This document shows positions 36,451 through 45,598 of a DNA stretch of 64,000 bases, piece after piece (the stretch's first letter is position 1; the number at the start of each line of letters is the position of its first letter). The translations under genes were made by a program, and so were the position numbers. A model generated the notes under the pieces. That model worked only from the letters and a program-made list of their open reading frames with translations. It ran no database searches and had not been told where the DNA came from. Source of the stretch: Streptomyces leeuwenhoekii (lineage in GTDB: Bacteria; Actinomycetota; Actinomycetes; Streptomycetales; Streptomycetaceae); contig NZ_LN831790.1 in the NCBI RefSeq assembly GCF_001013905.1, positions 4,478,001-4,542,000 of the forward strand, written 5' to 3'.

Positions 36451-37473
36451 CTACGGGCAGCCGCAGGACTGCCGGAGCACCAGCCGTGACGGGAACACCC
36501 GCAGCCGCTCCCGGCGGGAGCCGGCCACCCGCAGCCCGTCGTCCAGGACCAGGTCGACGGCGGCCCGCGCCATCGCCGAGCGGTCGGAGGCGACCGTCGT
36601 CAGCGGCGGGTCGGCCAGCGCCGCCTCCTTGATGTCGTCGAACCCGGCCACCGCCAGCTCGCCCGGCACGTCGATGCGCAGCTCGCGCGCCGCGCGCAGC
36701 AGGCCGATGGCCTGGTCGTCCGTGGAGCAGAAGATCGCGGGCGGGCGGTCGGGCCCGGAGAGGATGCCCAGCGCGACCTGATAGGCGTCGTAGCGGTTGT
36801 ACGGGGCCTCGAAGAGCCGTCCCTCGGTGGGCAGGCCGGCCTCCCGCATCGCGCGCCGCCAGCCCTCGACGTGATCGGAGACGGGGTCGCCGACGGCGGG
36901 GGTCTCGGCGGTGCCGCCCATGCAGGCCACGTACGGGTAGCCGTGCTCCAGCAGGTGGCGTACGGCGAGCTGGGCGCCGCCCAGGTCGTCGGTGACCACG
37001 GCGACGTCGTCGATGGCCTCGGGGCGTTCGTGCAGCAGCACCACGCGGGCGTCCCACGCGTCGATCTCCGCGGCGGCCAGGTCGTTCAGGGCGTGGCTGA
37101 CGAGGATGAGGCCGGAGACGCGCATGCCGAGGAAGGCCCGCAGATAGTGGACCTCGCGCTCGCCGACGTAGTCGGAGTTGCCGACGAGCACCATCTTCCC
37201 GCGCTCGGAGGCGGCCCACTCCACCGCGTGCGCCATCTCCGCGAAGAACGGCTGGCGGGCGTCGGGCACGATCAGACCTATGAGGTCGGTGCGCCGCGAC
37301 GCCATCGCCTGGGCCACCCGGTCGGGCCGGTACCCCAGTTCCTTGATCGCGGCGAGCACACGCTCCCGCGTGGCCGGGGCGACCGGCCGGGGTCCGTTGT
37401 TGATGACATAGCTGACGACGGCAGTGGATGTTCCTGCCAGCCGCGCCACGTCGTCCCGAGTCACCTTGGCCAC
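36451..37473 (-). CDS. LacI-family transcriptional regulator
   Basis: 340 residues. N-terminal LacI helix-turn-helix with [20 protein letters not shown] and the hinge [21 protein letters not shown] periplasmic-binding-type effector domain with [20 protein letters not shown] and [20 protein letters not shown] follows. The C-terminus ends in a CGC motif, [10 protein letters not shown], as in several family members. GTG start. The ligand is unknown. It sits between htrA and glnR, as in S. coelicolor. Confidence 0.92.
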   Translation of the reverse strand: MAKVTRDDVARLAGTSTAVVSYVINNGPRPVAPATRERVLAAIKELGYRPDRVAQAMASRRTDLIGLIVPDARQPFFAEMAHAVEWAASERGKMVLVGNSDYVGEREVHYLRAFLGMRVSGLILVSHALNDLAAAEIDAWDARVVLLHERPEAIDDVAVVTDDLGGAQLAVRHLLEHGYPYVACMGGTAETPAVGDPVSDHVEGWRRAMREAGLPTEGRLFEAPYNRYDAYQVALGILSGPDRPPAIFCSTDDQAIGLLRAARELRIDVPGELAVAGFDDIKEAALADPPLTTVASDRSAMARAAVDLVLDDGLRVAGSRRERLRVFPSRLVLRQSCGCP

Positions 37474-37548
37474 GCGCGGAGTCTACGCGGATGGACCCCT
37501 TCTGGGCAGGGCGTATCGGCGTGCGGGACGTGCGCGGTCCCGTCGCCG

Positions 37549-38340
37549 TCACGCCTCGGCCGGCACCTCCACGGTGGCCGGGGCGGGAGAGGTGTCCGCC
37601 TCGCCCCGCTTTGCCCGCCCGGTGGCCGGGGCCGTGGCCTCGTCCGCGGGCCGTGCCGGTTTCTCCGGCTTCTCGGGGGTGACGAAGCGGTATCCGACGT
37701 TGCGGACGGTGCCGATGAGCGACTCGTGCTCGGGGCCGAGCTTGGCGCGCAGCCGTCGTACGTGGACGTCGACCGTGCGGGTGCCGCCGAAGTAGTCGTA
37801 GCCCCAGACCTCCTGGAGGAGCTGGGCGCGGGTGAAGACCCGGCCGGGGTGCTGGGCGAGGTACTTCAGCAGCTCGAACTCCTTGAAGGTCAGGTCCAGG
37901 ACCCGGCCCTTGAGCTTGGCGGAGTACGTCGCCTCGTCCACCGACAGGTCGCCGTTGCGGATCTCCATGGGGGAGTCGTCGCCGGTGATCTGCTGGCGGC
38001 CCATGGCCAGCCGCAGCCGGGCCTCGACCTCCGCCGGGCCCGCGGTGTCCAGCAGGACGTCGTCGATGCCCCAGTCGGCGGTGACGGCGGCGAGGCCGCC
38101 CTCGGTGACGACGAGGAGGAGCGGACAGCCGGGGCCGGTGGAGCGCAGCAGCTGGCACAGGCTGCGCACCTGCGGCAGGTCCCGGCGGCCGTCGACGAGG
38201 ATCACGTCGGCGCCCGGCGTGTCCACGAGGGCGGGGCCCTCCGCGGGCGCCACGCGCACGTGGTGCAGGAGCAGGCCGAGCGCGGGAAGCACCTCCGTCG
38301 ACGGCTGGAGCGCGTTGGTCAGCAACAGCAGAGAACTCAT
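37549..38340 (-). CDS. glnR: GlnR nitrogen-metabolism transcriptional regulator
   Basis: 263 residues. An atypical OmpR-type regulator starting [20 protein letters not shown]. The degenerate receiver keeps [20 protein letters not shown], whose Asp is thought not to be phosphorylated in this family. The winged helix is [20 protein letters not shown] and [21 protein letters not shown] Pro/Ala-rich tail follows. It activates or represses ammonium-assimilation genes (glnA, amtB, nir) under nitrogen limitation. ATG 38340 follows GGGGGAGG. Confidence 0.94.
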   Translation of the reverse strand: MSSLLLLTNALQPSTEVLPALGLLLHHVRVAPAEGPALVDTPGADVILVDGRRDLPQVRSLCQLLRSTGPGCPLLLVVTEGGLAAVTADWGIDDVLLDTAGPAEVEARLRLAMGRQQITGDDSPMEIRNGDLSVDEATYSAKLKGRVLDLTFKEFELLKYLAQHPGRVFTRAQLLQEVWGYDYFGGTRTVDVHVRRLRAKLGPEHESLIGTVRNVGYRFVTPEKPEKPARPADEATAPATGRAKRGEADTSPAPATVEVPAEA

Positions 38341-38633
38341 CGCGCTCCTCCCCCGGTCTCCCGGCCTCGCTGGAGCGGGGGGTGACCCCATGCCGGGGTC
38401 GTCACACGTTCGTGCACGGTTCGCTCGCCCATAACGTCTTGGTTCCTCCTCGGTCCCTGCGAGGACGTTTGCGGCACTGCTTCGTACTGCGCGGCTCCCG
38501 CGCCCCTGGGCGCCGCTATGCATCCGACGGCCCGTACACCAGCGGTTTCCCGCGTCGTATACAACGCTTCCGAAAGCACGAAAGGACCCGGGGGCTGCGC
38601 TGCCCGGATCCTCTTCCCAGCACAATAGCCGAC

Positions 38634-39515
38634 ATGAGCTCTGGTCCGGCAGGTCATGTGGCGCGTTCCACCCGTCGTCCGCATGCCGAGACGTCGCGCC
38701 GGGCGCCCGCCCGGACGTTTCTGCGCACCGCCGACGGCGTGCTCATCGACGCCGTGTACACGCCGGGCGCGGCCGTTTCCGGCGCGGCGGGGGCGCGGGA
38801 CGCGGTGTTCGTCGTGGCGCACGGCTTCACGGGCGACGTGGACCGTCCGCACGTCCGGCGGATCGCCACCGCGTTCGCCCGCCACGGCGCCGTCGTCACC
38901 TTCTCCTTCCGCGGTCACGGCGCCTCCGGCGGGCGTTCCACGGTCGGCGACCGCGAGGTGTACGACCTGGCGGCGGCCGTCGCCTGGGCGCGCGGCTTCG
39001 GGCACGACCGCGTGGTCACCGTCGGCTTCTCCATGGGCGGCTCGGTGGTCCTGCGGCACGCGGCGCTGTACGGCGGGGACGGCGGTGGCGGCGGGGACGG
39101 CGGTGGCGGCGCGGACGCGGCGGCCCGCACGGACGCGGTGGTGTCGGTGAGCGCGCCCGCCCGCTGGTACTACCGGGGCACCGCCCCGATGCGCCGGCTG
39201 CACTGGCTGGTGACCCGCCCCGCGGGCCGGGTCGTGGGCCGCTACGGCTTCCGCACCCGTATCCACCACCGGGACTGGGACCCGGTGCCGCTGTCGCCGG
39301 TGGAGGCGGTGCCCCGGATCGCCCCCGTGCCGCTGCTCGTCGTGCACGGCGACCGCGACGGCTACTTCCCCGTCGACCACCCCCGGATGCTCGCCGAGGC
39401 CGCCGGTGACCACGGCGAACTCTGGCTGGAACCCGGCATGGGCCATGCCGAGCACGCCTGCGGCGAGGAACTCCTGCACCGGATCGGGGACTGGGCCGTC
39501 GCCCGGGCGGGCTAG
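38634..39515 (+). CDS. Alpha/beta hydrolase
   Basis: 293 residues. The fold is recognised from [20 protein letters not shown] (oxyanion region), nucleophile Ser in [20 protein letters not shown], Asp in [13 protein letters not shown] and His in [11 protein letters not shown]. The substrate is unknown. An insert of pure Gly/Asp repeats ([18 protein letters not shown]) follows the nucleophile and is coded by a GGCGGT-type simple repeat. CACAAT at 38621-38626, 7 nt before the ATG, suggests a leaderless transcript. It diverges from glnR. Confidence 0.88.
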   Translation: MSSGPAGHVARSTRRPHAETSRRAPARTFLRTADGVLIDAVYTPGAAVSGAAGARDAVFVVAHGFTGDVDRPHVRRIATAFARHGAVVTFSFRGHGASGGRSTVGDREVYDLAAAVAWARGFGHDRVVTVGFSMGGSVVLRHAALYGGDGGGGGDGGGGADAAARTDAVVSVSAPARWYYRGTAPMRRLHWLVTRPAGRVVGRYGFRTRIHHRDWDPVPLSPVEAVPRIAPVPLLVVHGDRDGYFPVDHPRMLAEAAGDHGELWLEPGMGHAEHACGEELLHRIGDWAVARAG

Positions 39516-39552
39516 CCTGGCCGTGTTCACTGCCGATCGACTAAGGATCCAG

Positions 39553-39807
39553 ATGGCAAAGGTCACGGTGCGCTACTGGGCCGCCGCGAAGGCCGCGGCC
39601 GGGGTGGCCGAGGAGCCGTACGAGGCCGCCACGCTCGCCGAGGCGCTCGACGCGGTGCGCGAGCGCCACCCCGGCGAACTCTCGCGGGTGCTGCTGCGCT
39701 GCTCGTTCCTGGTCGACGGCGACCCCGTGGGCACCCGTGGGCACGAGACGGTACGGCTGGCCGACGGCGGCACGGTCGAGGTGCTCCCGCCGTTCGCAGG
39801 AGGGTGA
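39553..39807 (+). CDS. MoaD/ThiS-family sulfur-carrier protein
   Basis: 84 residues, ubiquitin-like beta-grasp protein: VTVRYWAAAKAAAGVAEEPY, then HETVRLADGGTVEVLPPFAGG. It ends in the Gly-Gly that is adenylated and thiocarboxylated as sulfur donor. It could serve molybdopterin, thiamin or another sulfur-transfer path. The nearby rhodanese gene fits a sulfur-mobilising neighbourhood. It overlaps nothing and lies 7 nt before the next gene, so the two are probably co-transcribed. Confidence 0.88.
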   Translation: MAKVTVRYWAAAKAAAGVAEEPYEAATLAEALDAVRERHPGELSRVLLRCSFLVDGDPVGTRGHETVRLADGGTVEVLPPFAGG

Positions 39808-39814
39808 CCGACCG

Positions 39815-41329
39815 ATGACGAACCAGCCCTACGACCAGCCGTACGAGGGGTACGGGGCGCCGGACCCCTCGTACGGGCACCAGGCCGCCACCCCGCCGCA
39901 GGCCGCCTGGCCCGGGCAGCAGGCGCACGACGACCCGCACCCCGCCGAGCAGACCCAGCAGTGGCAGGGGCAGACGTGGGAGACCCAGCTCCAGCCGCCG
40001 GTCCCGGCCGAGGAGACGGCGTACCTGCCCCCGCAAGGGCAGCAGGAGCCGCCGGGGACGGGATACGGAGCCCAGGCGTACCAGCCCCACGAGCCCCACC
40101 AGCCCCACGGCCCCGCCCACGGGCAGCAGGCCCGTGCCCCGCAGCAGCCGCAGGGGCACCAGGCGTACCCGCCGTACCAGGCGTACGGGGCGTACGAACC
40201 GCAGCCGCAGCCGCAGCCGCAGCCGCACCCGTATCCCGGCCGGTCCGGTGACCGGACGTACCCGGCCCAGGAACACCAGCCGCAGCAGCCGCAGCAGCCG
40301 CAGCAGCCACAGCATCTGCACCAGGCGCACCAGGCGCACCAGCCTCAGGGCTACCCGGCAGGCGTCCACCACGGGCAGGGCCACGCGGCCCAGGACTACG
40401 CGGCGCACGACTACGCGGCACAGGGCTACGCGGCACCGGATCGCGCGGCGCACGACCGCCCGGCGCCGGGCCCCCACGCCGCCGCACGTCCCGCGGAGGC
40501 CGAGTCCGTCGGGCCCGACGGAGCCGACGCCGGTGCCGAGCCCGGATACGGCCCGGCGACCCTCGCCGGGAACGCGCGCATCACCGACGCGCAGCGGGCC
40601 CGCGCCGAGGGCCGGTCGCCGATCATCGAGCCGGGCATGCAGCCGGCCGCGCTGACCGCGCTGCTCGGCCTGCTGCTGGCCGCCGCGGCCGCCGCCGGCA
40701 CGTACGTCCTGCTCCTTCCGCTCGTCGTGCTCCAGGCCGTCACCGCGGCGGGCTGGTTCCGGCTGAACGGCATGTGGCCCGCCCGGCAGGGCATCGCGCT
40801 CGGCTTCCTGGGCGCGCTGGTGGCGGACGCGGCCCTGCTGGTGGCGGACCGCTCCCCGGCGGCGATCCTCGGCACCCTCGGCGTGTGGGTCCTGCTCGCC
40901 CTGGTGCTGCAACTGCGCTCGCACGCCGACCCGGACGAGCGGATGTACGGCCTGATGGCGACCGTCGCCGCCTCCGCGCTCGCCATCGTCGCGGGCGGCT
41001 ACCTGGCGGCCGGTACGGACGCGGTCACGGTCGGCGCGGCCGCGGTGGCGGTGGCCGCCGTGGCGCGGGCGCTGCCGCTGCCCACGCCGGTCTCGGTGGT
41101 CGTCTCGCTGCTCGCCGCGGCCGGTGCCGGGATCGCGGTGGGCCAGATGACCGGCATCGGGACGCCCGGGGCGCTGCTCGGCGCCGGGGCGGCGGTGTGC
41201 GCGCTGATCGGCCACCGGGCGGCGAGCTACGACTACCCCTCCCGCTTCGTGCACTTCACCGCCGGTGTCGCCCTGCCGCTGGCGGCGGCGGCGCCGGCCG
41301 TGTACCTGCTGGGCCGCGCGGTCGGCTGA
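39815..41329 (+). CDS. Membrane protein with long Gln/Pro/Tyr-rich N-terminal repeat region
   Basis: 504 residues. The first ~270 are low complexity: Tyr-Pro-Gln segments, QPQPQPQPQPHPYPG, repeated QQP units, and a DYAA/GYAA repeat (HAAQDYAAHDYAAQGYAAPD). The C-terminal ~230 residues hold about seven hydrophobic helices. The N-terminus is probably cytoplasmic and disordered and may drive clustering or partner binding. ATG 39815 follows GGAGGGTGA, 7 nt after the MoaD-like gene. No function assigned. Confidence 0.82.
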   Translation: MTNQPYDQPYEGYGAPDPSYGHQAATPPQAAWPGQQAHDDPHPAEQTQQWQGQTWETQLQPPVPAEETAYLPPQGQQEPPGTGYGAQAYQPHEPHQPHGPAHGQQARAPQQPQGHQAYPPYQAYGAYEPQPQPQPQPHPYPGRSGDRTYPAQEHQPQQPQQPQQPQHLHQAHQAHQPQGYPAGVHHGQGHAAQDYAAHDYAAQGYAAPDRAAHDRPAPGPHAAARPAEAESVGPDGADAGAEPGYGPATLAGNARITDAQRARAEGRSPIIEPGMQPAALTALLGLLLAAAAAAGTYVLLLPLVVLQAVTAAGWFRLNGMWPARQGIALGFLGALVADAALLVADRSPAAILGTLGVWVLLALVLQLRSHADPDERMYGLMATVAASALAIVAGGYLAAGTDAVTVGAAAVAVAAVARALPLPTPVSVVVSLLAAAGAGIAVGQMTGIGTPGALLGAGAAVCALIGHRAASYDYPSRFVHFTAGVALPLAAAAPAVYLLGRAVG

Positions 41330-41501
41330 CGGCCGCGCGCGGGGGCGGGGAGGCGGCCGCGGGGGCCGCCGCCGGGCTTGTCACAGGTGATCGACAAAGT
41401 CCGGCCCGCCGTACGGCGCGGGGTTACCCTCGCGCTGGGCGGCCCCCCGGCCGTCCGGGACCGAGACCGCCGTCCACGACCGCCAGGTGGGGGAACGCCG
41501 C

Positions 41502-42236
41502 ATGCGCGCACTGCGAACACTGCTGATCGTCGTCGTGATCCTGGGCGGCCTGTTCGTGGCCGCGGACCGCCTCGCGGTCCACTTCGCGGAGGGCGAGGTG
41601 GCGGACCGGGTGCGGGCCAGTGAGGATCTCGCCGCGAAACCGGACGTGTCCATCGAGGGCTTTCCCTTCCTCACCCAGCTCGCCGGCGGGAAGCTGGACG
41701 AGGTGAAGGTCGGCATCGGCGGCTACCAGGCGGCCACCGGCGACGGCACGACGATCCGCATCGACGATCTGCGCGCGGACATGAAGGGCGTGGAGTTCTC
41801 CGGCGACTTCGGCTCCGCCACCGCCGCCACCGCCACCGGCACCGCGACGATCCCCTACGGCGAGCTGCTGAAGGCCGCTCAGGCCGAGCCCGCCCAGGTC
41901 GGCCCCGGGATCACCGCCCGGCTCGCCGGACTCTCCGACGGCGGCGACGGCAAGATCAAGGTCGAGCTGGAGGTGTCGCTGTTCGGCGCCGAACTGCCCC
42001 GGCGGGTCAGCCTGCTCAGCTCGCTGGCGGTCCGCGACGACCGGGTCGAGGTGCGGGCCGACGTCCTGCCCCGCATCGGGGACGTCGACCTCGTCGAGTC
42101 CCGGATCCGGGCGGTGAGCGACTTCCGGCAGGTGATCGACCGGCTGCCCGGCGGCATCCGGCTCGACAGGGTCGCGGCGGCACCGGACGGCGTCGAGATC
42201 ACGGTGAAGGGTTCGGACGTCCGGCTGGCCGGGTAG
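41502..42236 (+). CDS. LmeA-like phospholipid-binding protein (DUF2993)
   Basis: 244 residues. An N-terminal signal/anchor (LLIVVVILGGLFVAADRLAV) precedes a mature DUF2993 domain: PDVSIEGFPFLTQLAGGKLD, followed by alternating strands to the C-terminus. In mycobacteria LmeA is an envelope lipid-binding protein that supports lipomannan maturation; here a lipid-binding envelope role is the inference. ATG 41502 has GGGGGAA upstream. GTG 41487 is an alternative. Confidence 0.85.
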   Translation: MRALRTLLIVVVILGGLFVAADRLAVHFAEGEVADRVRASEDLAAKPDVSIEGFPFLTQLAGGKLDEVKVGIGGYQAATGDGTTIRIDDLRADMKGVEFSGDFGSATAATATGTATIPYGELLKAAQAEPAQVGPGITARLAGLSDGGDGKIKVELEVSLFGAELPRRVSLLSSLAVRDDRVEVRADVLPRIGDVDLVESRIRAVSDFRQVIDRLPGGIRLDRVAAAPDGVEITVKGSDVRLAG

Positions 42237-42452
42237 GGACGCGGACGGAGGAACCGCCGTCGCAGCCGCCGCCCGGCCGTCCGAGGGGTGAGACGCCCCG
42301 TCCGCAGCGCAGCCGCGGCGCTCCGCCCCCCTGCCCGGAAGGCCGTCCGGCAGGCGCCCGGAAACCCTTCTCATCCCACATCGCGGACGATCGCGTCTCA
42401 TCATCCGACACGCCGGTGACATGCCCGCCGGTCCGTCCCTACGATCGCAGTC

Positions 42453-42533
42453 ATGAAGCGACAGGCGGATCTCACGAAGCGGCGGGCAGTGGACCTGTGC
42501 CGCGTTGCCGCCATGCTCTGTCGCACCTTCTGA
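42453..42533 (+). CDS. Cysteine-type leader peptide upstream of sulfurtransferase
   Basis: 26-residue frame too short for routine gene calls. It reads MKRQADLTKRRAVDLCRVAA and then MLCRTF before TGA. It has the conserved RRAVDLCRVAAMLCR core of actinobacterial leader peptides found before cysteine/sulfur genes. Two Cys codons (TGC at 42498, TGT at 42519) near the end could stall ribosomes when Cys-tRNA is scarce and alter expression of the rhodanese gene 136 nt downstream. The mechanism is known from mycobacterial uORFs of this kind and inferred here. Confidence 0.85.
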   Translation: MKRQADLTKRRAVDLCRVAAMLCRTF

Positions 42534-42668
42534 GCGGGAAGCACCGCCTCCCGCCTTCCCCAGCGCCCTGTGCCAGGGCCGCCGTGCGCCGCCTCGGCGC
42601 GAGCCCGAGCGCGCGCACCCTCTTCGCACACGCCCGCCCCGCCGCAACTGCCCCGGAGGAGAAAGAGC

Positions 42669-43508
42669 ATGAGCCGCAGCGACGTCCTGGTCGACGCAGA
42701 CTGGCTGCAGGACCACCTGGACGACCCGAACATCGCGATCGTCGAGGTGGACGAGGACACGTCCGCGTACGACAAGAACCACATCCGCAACGCCATCAGG
42801 ATCGACTGGACGCAGGACCTCCAGGACCCGGTCCGCCGCGACTTCATCGACCAGGAGGGCTTCGAGAAGCTCCTCTCGGCCAAGGGCATCGCCAACGACA
42901 CGCTGGTGATCCTCTACGGCGGCAACAACAACTGGTTCGCCTCCTACGCGTACTGGTACTTCAAGCTGTACGGCCACGAGAACGTCAAGCTTCTCGACGG
43001 CGGCCGCAAGAAGTGGGAGCTGGACGCCCGCGAGCTGGTCGAGGAGGTGCCCGAGCGCCCGGCGACCGAGTACAAGGCCAAGCCGCAGAACACCGCGATC
43101 CGCGCCTTCCGCGACGACGTCGTCAAGGCGATCGGCGCGCAGAACCTGGTCGACGTCCGCTCGCCCGACGAGTTCTCCGGCAAGCTGCTCGCCCCGGCCC
43201 ACCTGCCGCAGGAGCAGTCCCAGCGCCCGGGCCACGTCCCGTCCGCCAAGAACATCCCTTGGTCGAAGAACGCCAACGACGACGGCACGTTCAAGTCGGA
43301 CGAGGAGCTGAAGAAGCTCTACGAAGAGGAGAACGTCGACCTCTCCAAGGACACCATCGCCTACTGCCGCATCGGTGAGCGCTCGGCCCTGACCTGGTTC
43401 GTCCTGCACGAGCTGCTGGGCGTGGAGAACGTCAAGAACTACGACGGCTCCTGGACCGAGTACGGCTCCCTCGTCGGCGTGCCGATCGAGCTGGGCTCCG
43501 GCAAGTAA
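42669..43508 (+). CDS. cysA: Thiosulfate sulfurtransferase (rhodanese)
   Basis: 279 residues with tandem rhodanese domains. The catalytic loop in the C-domain is AYCRIGERSALTW (Cys in CRIGER, the thiosulfate-preferring loop). The N-domain begins VLVDADWLQDHLDD and has IRIDWTQDLQD. It transfers sulfane sulfur from thiosulfate to cyanide or a thiol acceptor. ATG 42669 follows GGAGGAG. It pairs with the DUF1416 gene 41 nt downstream, as cysA2/3-sseC do in M. tuberculosis. cysA here means the rhodanese, not the sulfate ATPase. Confidence 0.93.
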   Translation: MSRSDVLVDADWLQDHLDDPNIAIVEVDEDTSAYDKNHIRNAIRIDWTQDLQDPVRRDFIDQEGFEKLLSAKGIANDTLVILYGGNNNWFASYAYWYFKLYGHENVKLLDGGRKKWELDARELVEEVPERPATEYKAKPQNTAIRAFRDDVVKAIGAQNLVDVRSPDEFSGKLLAPAHLPQEQSQRPGHVPSAKNIPWSKNANDDGTFKSDEELKKLYEEENVDLSKDTIAYCRIGERSALTWFVLHELLGVENVKNYDGSWTEYGSLVGVPIELGSGK

Positions 43509-43549
43509 GCCCCCCGACCGACCTCTCATCACCCCTTCAGGAGTACGAC

Positions 43550-43837
43550 ATGTGTGGAGCGAAGGCCGGCGGCCCCGACGCCTCGACGATCAAGCCCGGT
43601 GAGACCACGATCCAGGGTCAGGTGACCCGCGACGGCGAGCCGGTGACGGGCTACGTCCGTCTGCTGGACTCGACCGGCGAGTTCACGGCGGAGGTCCCCA
43701 CCTCCGCGACGGGCCAGTTCCGCTTCTACGCGGCCGAGGGCACCTGGACCGTCCGCGCCCTGGTGCCGGGCGCCACCGCCGACCGCACGGTCGTCGCCCA
43801 GAAGGGCGGCCTGGCCGAGGTCGCCATCGCCGTCTGA
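43550..43837 (+). CDS. DUF1416 protein (SseC-like)
   Basis: 95 residues. MCGAKAGGPDASTIKPGETT is the family start, with conserved Cys2. A transthyretin/carboxypeptidase-regulatory-like beta sandwich follows (IQGQVTRDGEPVTGYVRLLD, FRFYAAEGTWTVRALVPG). It is a conserved partner of the rhodanese gene in actinobacteria and is thought to act in sulfur metabolism. A strong terminator follows. Confidence 0.92.
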   Translation: MCGAKAGGPDASTIKPGETTIQGQVTRDGEPVTGYVRLLDSTGEFTAEVPTSATGQFRFYAAEGTWTVRALVPGATADRTVVAQKGGLAEVAIAV

Positions 43838-43857
43838 CGGCGCACGAGAGGCCCTGA

Positions 43858-43900
43858 GGGGCCGCACCCCACGGGTTGGACGCCTGGGGTGCGGCCCCTT
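43858..43900 (+). terminator. Terminator of rhodanese-DUF1416 operon
   Basis: GGGGCCGCACCCCA and TGGGGTGCGGCCCC are perfect 14-bp arms with a 13-nt loop, followed by TT. It lies 21 nt after the DUF1416 stop. Confidence 0.9.
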
Positions 43901-43953
43901 CGGCATGCCGCGCGGGGCCCCCGGAGGACCCGCCGGCGGCCTACGCTGGAGAC

Positions 43954-44268
43954 ATGTACGCACAGCGGCGTCATCGGTATTTCGCGCTGATGGGGACGTG
44001 CGTCACGCTGTTCGTCCTGGCCTGGGGCGTCGTCCGCCTGTGGTCCGTTCCCGCGGCGGTCGGCATGTGCCTGGTCGCCATGGTCATCCCGCCGTTGGCC
44101 GCCGTGGTCGCCAACCGCCGCGGCCCCGACGATCGCTGGTGGGACGATCCTCCCCCGAGCTCTCGGCTTCGCTCGAGCAGGGGGGACCCCCATGGCGACC
44201 CGCAGTCCGACCGGTGGTGGGACGAGCTGGACGGCAGACGGCCCGGGAGCCGGGAGACGGATCAGTAG
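43954..44268 (+). CDS. DUF3099-like small membrane protein
   Basis: 104 residues. MYAQRRHRYFALMGTCVTLF starts a two-helix hairpin (helix 2: AVGMCLVAMVIPPLAAVVAN), followed by a polar tail with two DRWWD motifs. TACGCT at 43942-43947, 6 nt before the ATG, suggests a leaderless transcript. Its last 7 nt overlap the convergent DsrE-like gene. Function unknown. Confidence 0.82.
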   Translation: MYAQRRHRYFALMGTCVTLFVLAWGVVRLWSVPAAVGMCLVAMVIPPLAAVVANRRGPDDRWWDDPPPSSRLRSSRGDPHGDPQSDRWWDELDGRRPGSRETDQ

Positions 44269-44624
44269 ACGAGCGCCTGCGCGCCGTCCGCCAGCGCCTC
44301 CTGCACGAACACCTGCGCGCCCGCGATCCGCACGCCCTCGATCACGTCCTTCTCCGTGATCTCCCGGCGGGCCGCGCACTGCGTGCACAGGGTCAGCCGG
44401 CCGCCCGCCAGGACCGAGTCCAGCAGATCGGGCAGCGGGGCCGCGTGCGGCAGCTCGAACTCCGCGGCCCGCCCCGGCAGCGCGAACCAGGAGGACTCGC
44501 CGGTCAGCCACAGGGAGACCTCGACCCCGCTGGCCACGGCGACCGCCGCCACCGTGAACGCCTGCGAGCAGCGCTCGGGGGCATCGGCCCCCGCGGTCAC
44601 CTTGATCACGAGCTTCTTCGCCAT
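44262..44624 (-). CDS. DsrE-family protein
   Basis: 120 residues. A Rossmann-like DsrE fold: KLVIKVTAGADAPERCSQAF, VEVSLWLTGESSWFALPGRA, and a Cys pair in LTLCTQCAARREI that could carry sulfur. DsrE-like proteins act as sulfur relay or peroxiredoxin-like proteins. Its proximity to the rhodanese and MoaD-like genes supports a sulfur-related role (inference). Confidence 0.85.
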   Translation of the reverse strand: MAKKLVIKVTAGADAPERCSQAFTVAAVAVASGVEVSLWLTGESSWFALPGRAAEFELPHAAPLPDLLDSVLAGGRLTLCTQCAARREITEKDVIEGVRIAGAQVFVQEALADGAQALVY

Positions 44625-44751
44625 GACCGCATCGTACGGCCGACGCCAGGGCGCACCTCACAAGGAGAGCCGTGCCCCGGCCGCGTAAGCTGGGCCCCGG
44701 CCCTGTGCACGTAGCGCACGCACCGCACTCCGCTCAAGCGAGGAGCACCCC

Positions 44752-44850
44752 GTGGAGATCTTCTTCGAAATCCTGCTGGTCCTGGTCTGCGTCGGCGTCC
44801 TCGCCTTCGCCGGACTGACCGTGAAGAAGCTGTTCCAGGGCCAGCGCTGA
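44752..44850 (+). CDS. 32-residue single-pass membrane peptide
   Basis: Starts GTG 44752 after GAGGAG. Reads VEIFFEILLVLVCVGVLAFA, then GLTVKKLFQGQR. One membrane helix with a basic end, so probably N-out/C-in or peripheral. Too short for routine calls but with a good ribosome site and clear codon bias. It lies 41 nt before the nitrobindin gene and may be co-transcribed with it. Function unknown. Confidence 0.72.
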   Translation: MEIFFEILLVLVCVGVLAFAGLTVKKLFQGQR

Positions 44851-44891
44851 CGCGCCCCCCACCCCTTTCGTACGAGACATCTGAGCTGCTC

Positions 44892-45467
44892 ATGATCGAG
44901 ATCCCGTCCGACCTCCACAAGGACCTCGTCCCGCTCGCCTTCCTGCTCGGCAACTGGGCGGGTGCGGGTGTGCACGACTTCCCCGGCTCCGAGAAGTGCA
45001 ACTTCGGGCAGGAGGTCACCTTCACCCACGACGGCCGGGACTTCCTCGAGTACCACTCCCACACCTGGGTGCTGGACAAGGACGGCAACAAGGTCCGTCC
45101 CCTGGAGTCCGAGCACGGCTACTGGCGCATCGACGCCGACCGCAAGGTCGAGGTCACGATGACCCGCGACGACGGCGTCATCGAGATCTGGTACGGCGAG
45201 ATGGCCGACAAGAAGCCGCAGATCGACCTGGTGACCGACGCGGTGGCCCGCACGCCCGCCGCCCGCCCCTACAGCGGCGGCAAGCGCCTGTACGGCTACG
45301 TCAAGAGCGACCTCATGTGGGTCGGCGAGAAGCAGACCCCCGAGGTCCCGCTGCGCCCCTACATGTCGGCACAGCTCAAGAAGGTCGTCACCCCAGAGGA
45401 GGTCGAGCGCTGGGCCAAGGCCCTCCCCGACGACCTGCCGGACGACGGGATCGCCTTCTTCAAGTAG
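44892..45467 (+). CDS. Nitrobindin-like heme-binding beta-barrel protein
   Basis: 191 residues of the FABP-like/THAP4 family. The N-terminal signature is LAFLLGNWAGAGVHDFPGSE (GxWxGxG). The barrel strands include EVTFTHDGRDFLEYHSHTWV and HGYWRIDADRKVEVTM. Relatives bind ferric heme through a C-terminal His and react with NO or peroxynitrite; I do not see an obvious C-terminal His ligand, so heme binding is uncertain. A strong terminator follows. Confidence 0.87.
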   Translation: MIEIPSDLHKDLVPLAFLLGNWAGAGVHDFPGSEKCNFGQEVTFTHDGRDFLEYHSHTWVLDKDGNKVRPLESEHGYWRIDADRKVEVTMTRDDGVIEIWYGEMADKKPQIDLVTDAVARTPAARPYSGGKRLYGYVKSDLMWVGEKQTPEVPLRPYMSAQLKKVVTPEEVERWAKALPDDLPDDGIAFFK

Positions 45468-45489
45468 GCCGGGAAGCGCAAGAGTGAGG

Positions 45490-45522
45490 AGAGGGCCCCG
45501 CGGCCACCGCGGGGCCCTCTTT
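45490..45522 (+). terminator. Terminator after nitrobindin gene
   Basis: AGAGGGCCCCGCGG and CCGCGGGGCCCTCT form a perfect 14-bp stem with a CCA loop, followed by TT. It separates the core genes from the unit that begins at 45568. Confidence 0.9.
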
Positions 45523-45567
45523 CGCACCCTCTCGGGGGTTAACAGTTTCCGCCGCACTGCAATGCTC

Positions 45568-45597
45568 TTGATCTCGAACGCCGTTGGTGGCTATGCT
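45568..45597 (+). promoter_or_regulatory. Promoter of hairpin RNA and abi-hsdM-hsdS unit
   Basis: TTGATC (-35, 45568-45573), an 18-bp spacer and TATGCT (-10, 45592-45597). Transcription would start near 45603-45605, at the edge of the hairpin described next. Confidence 0.65.
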
Positions 45598-45598
45598 C

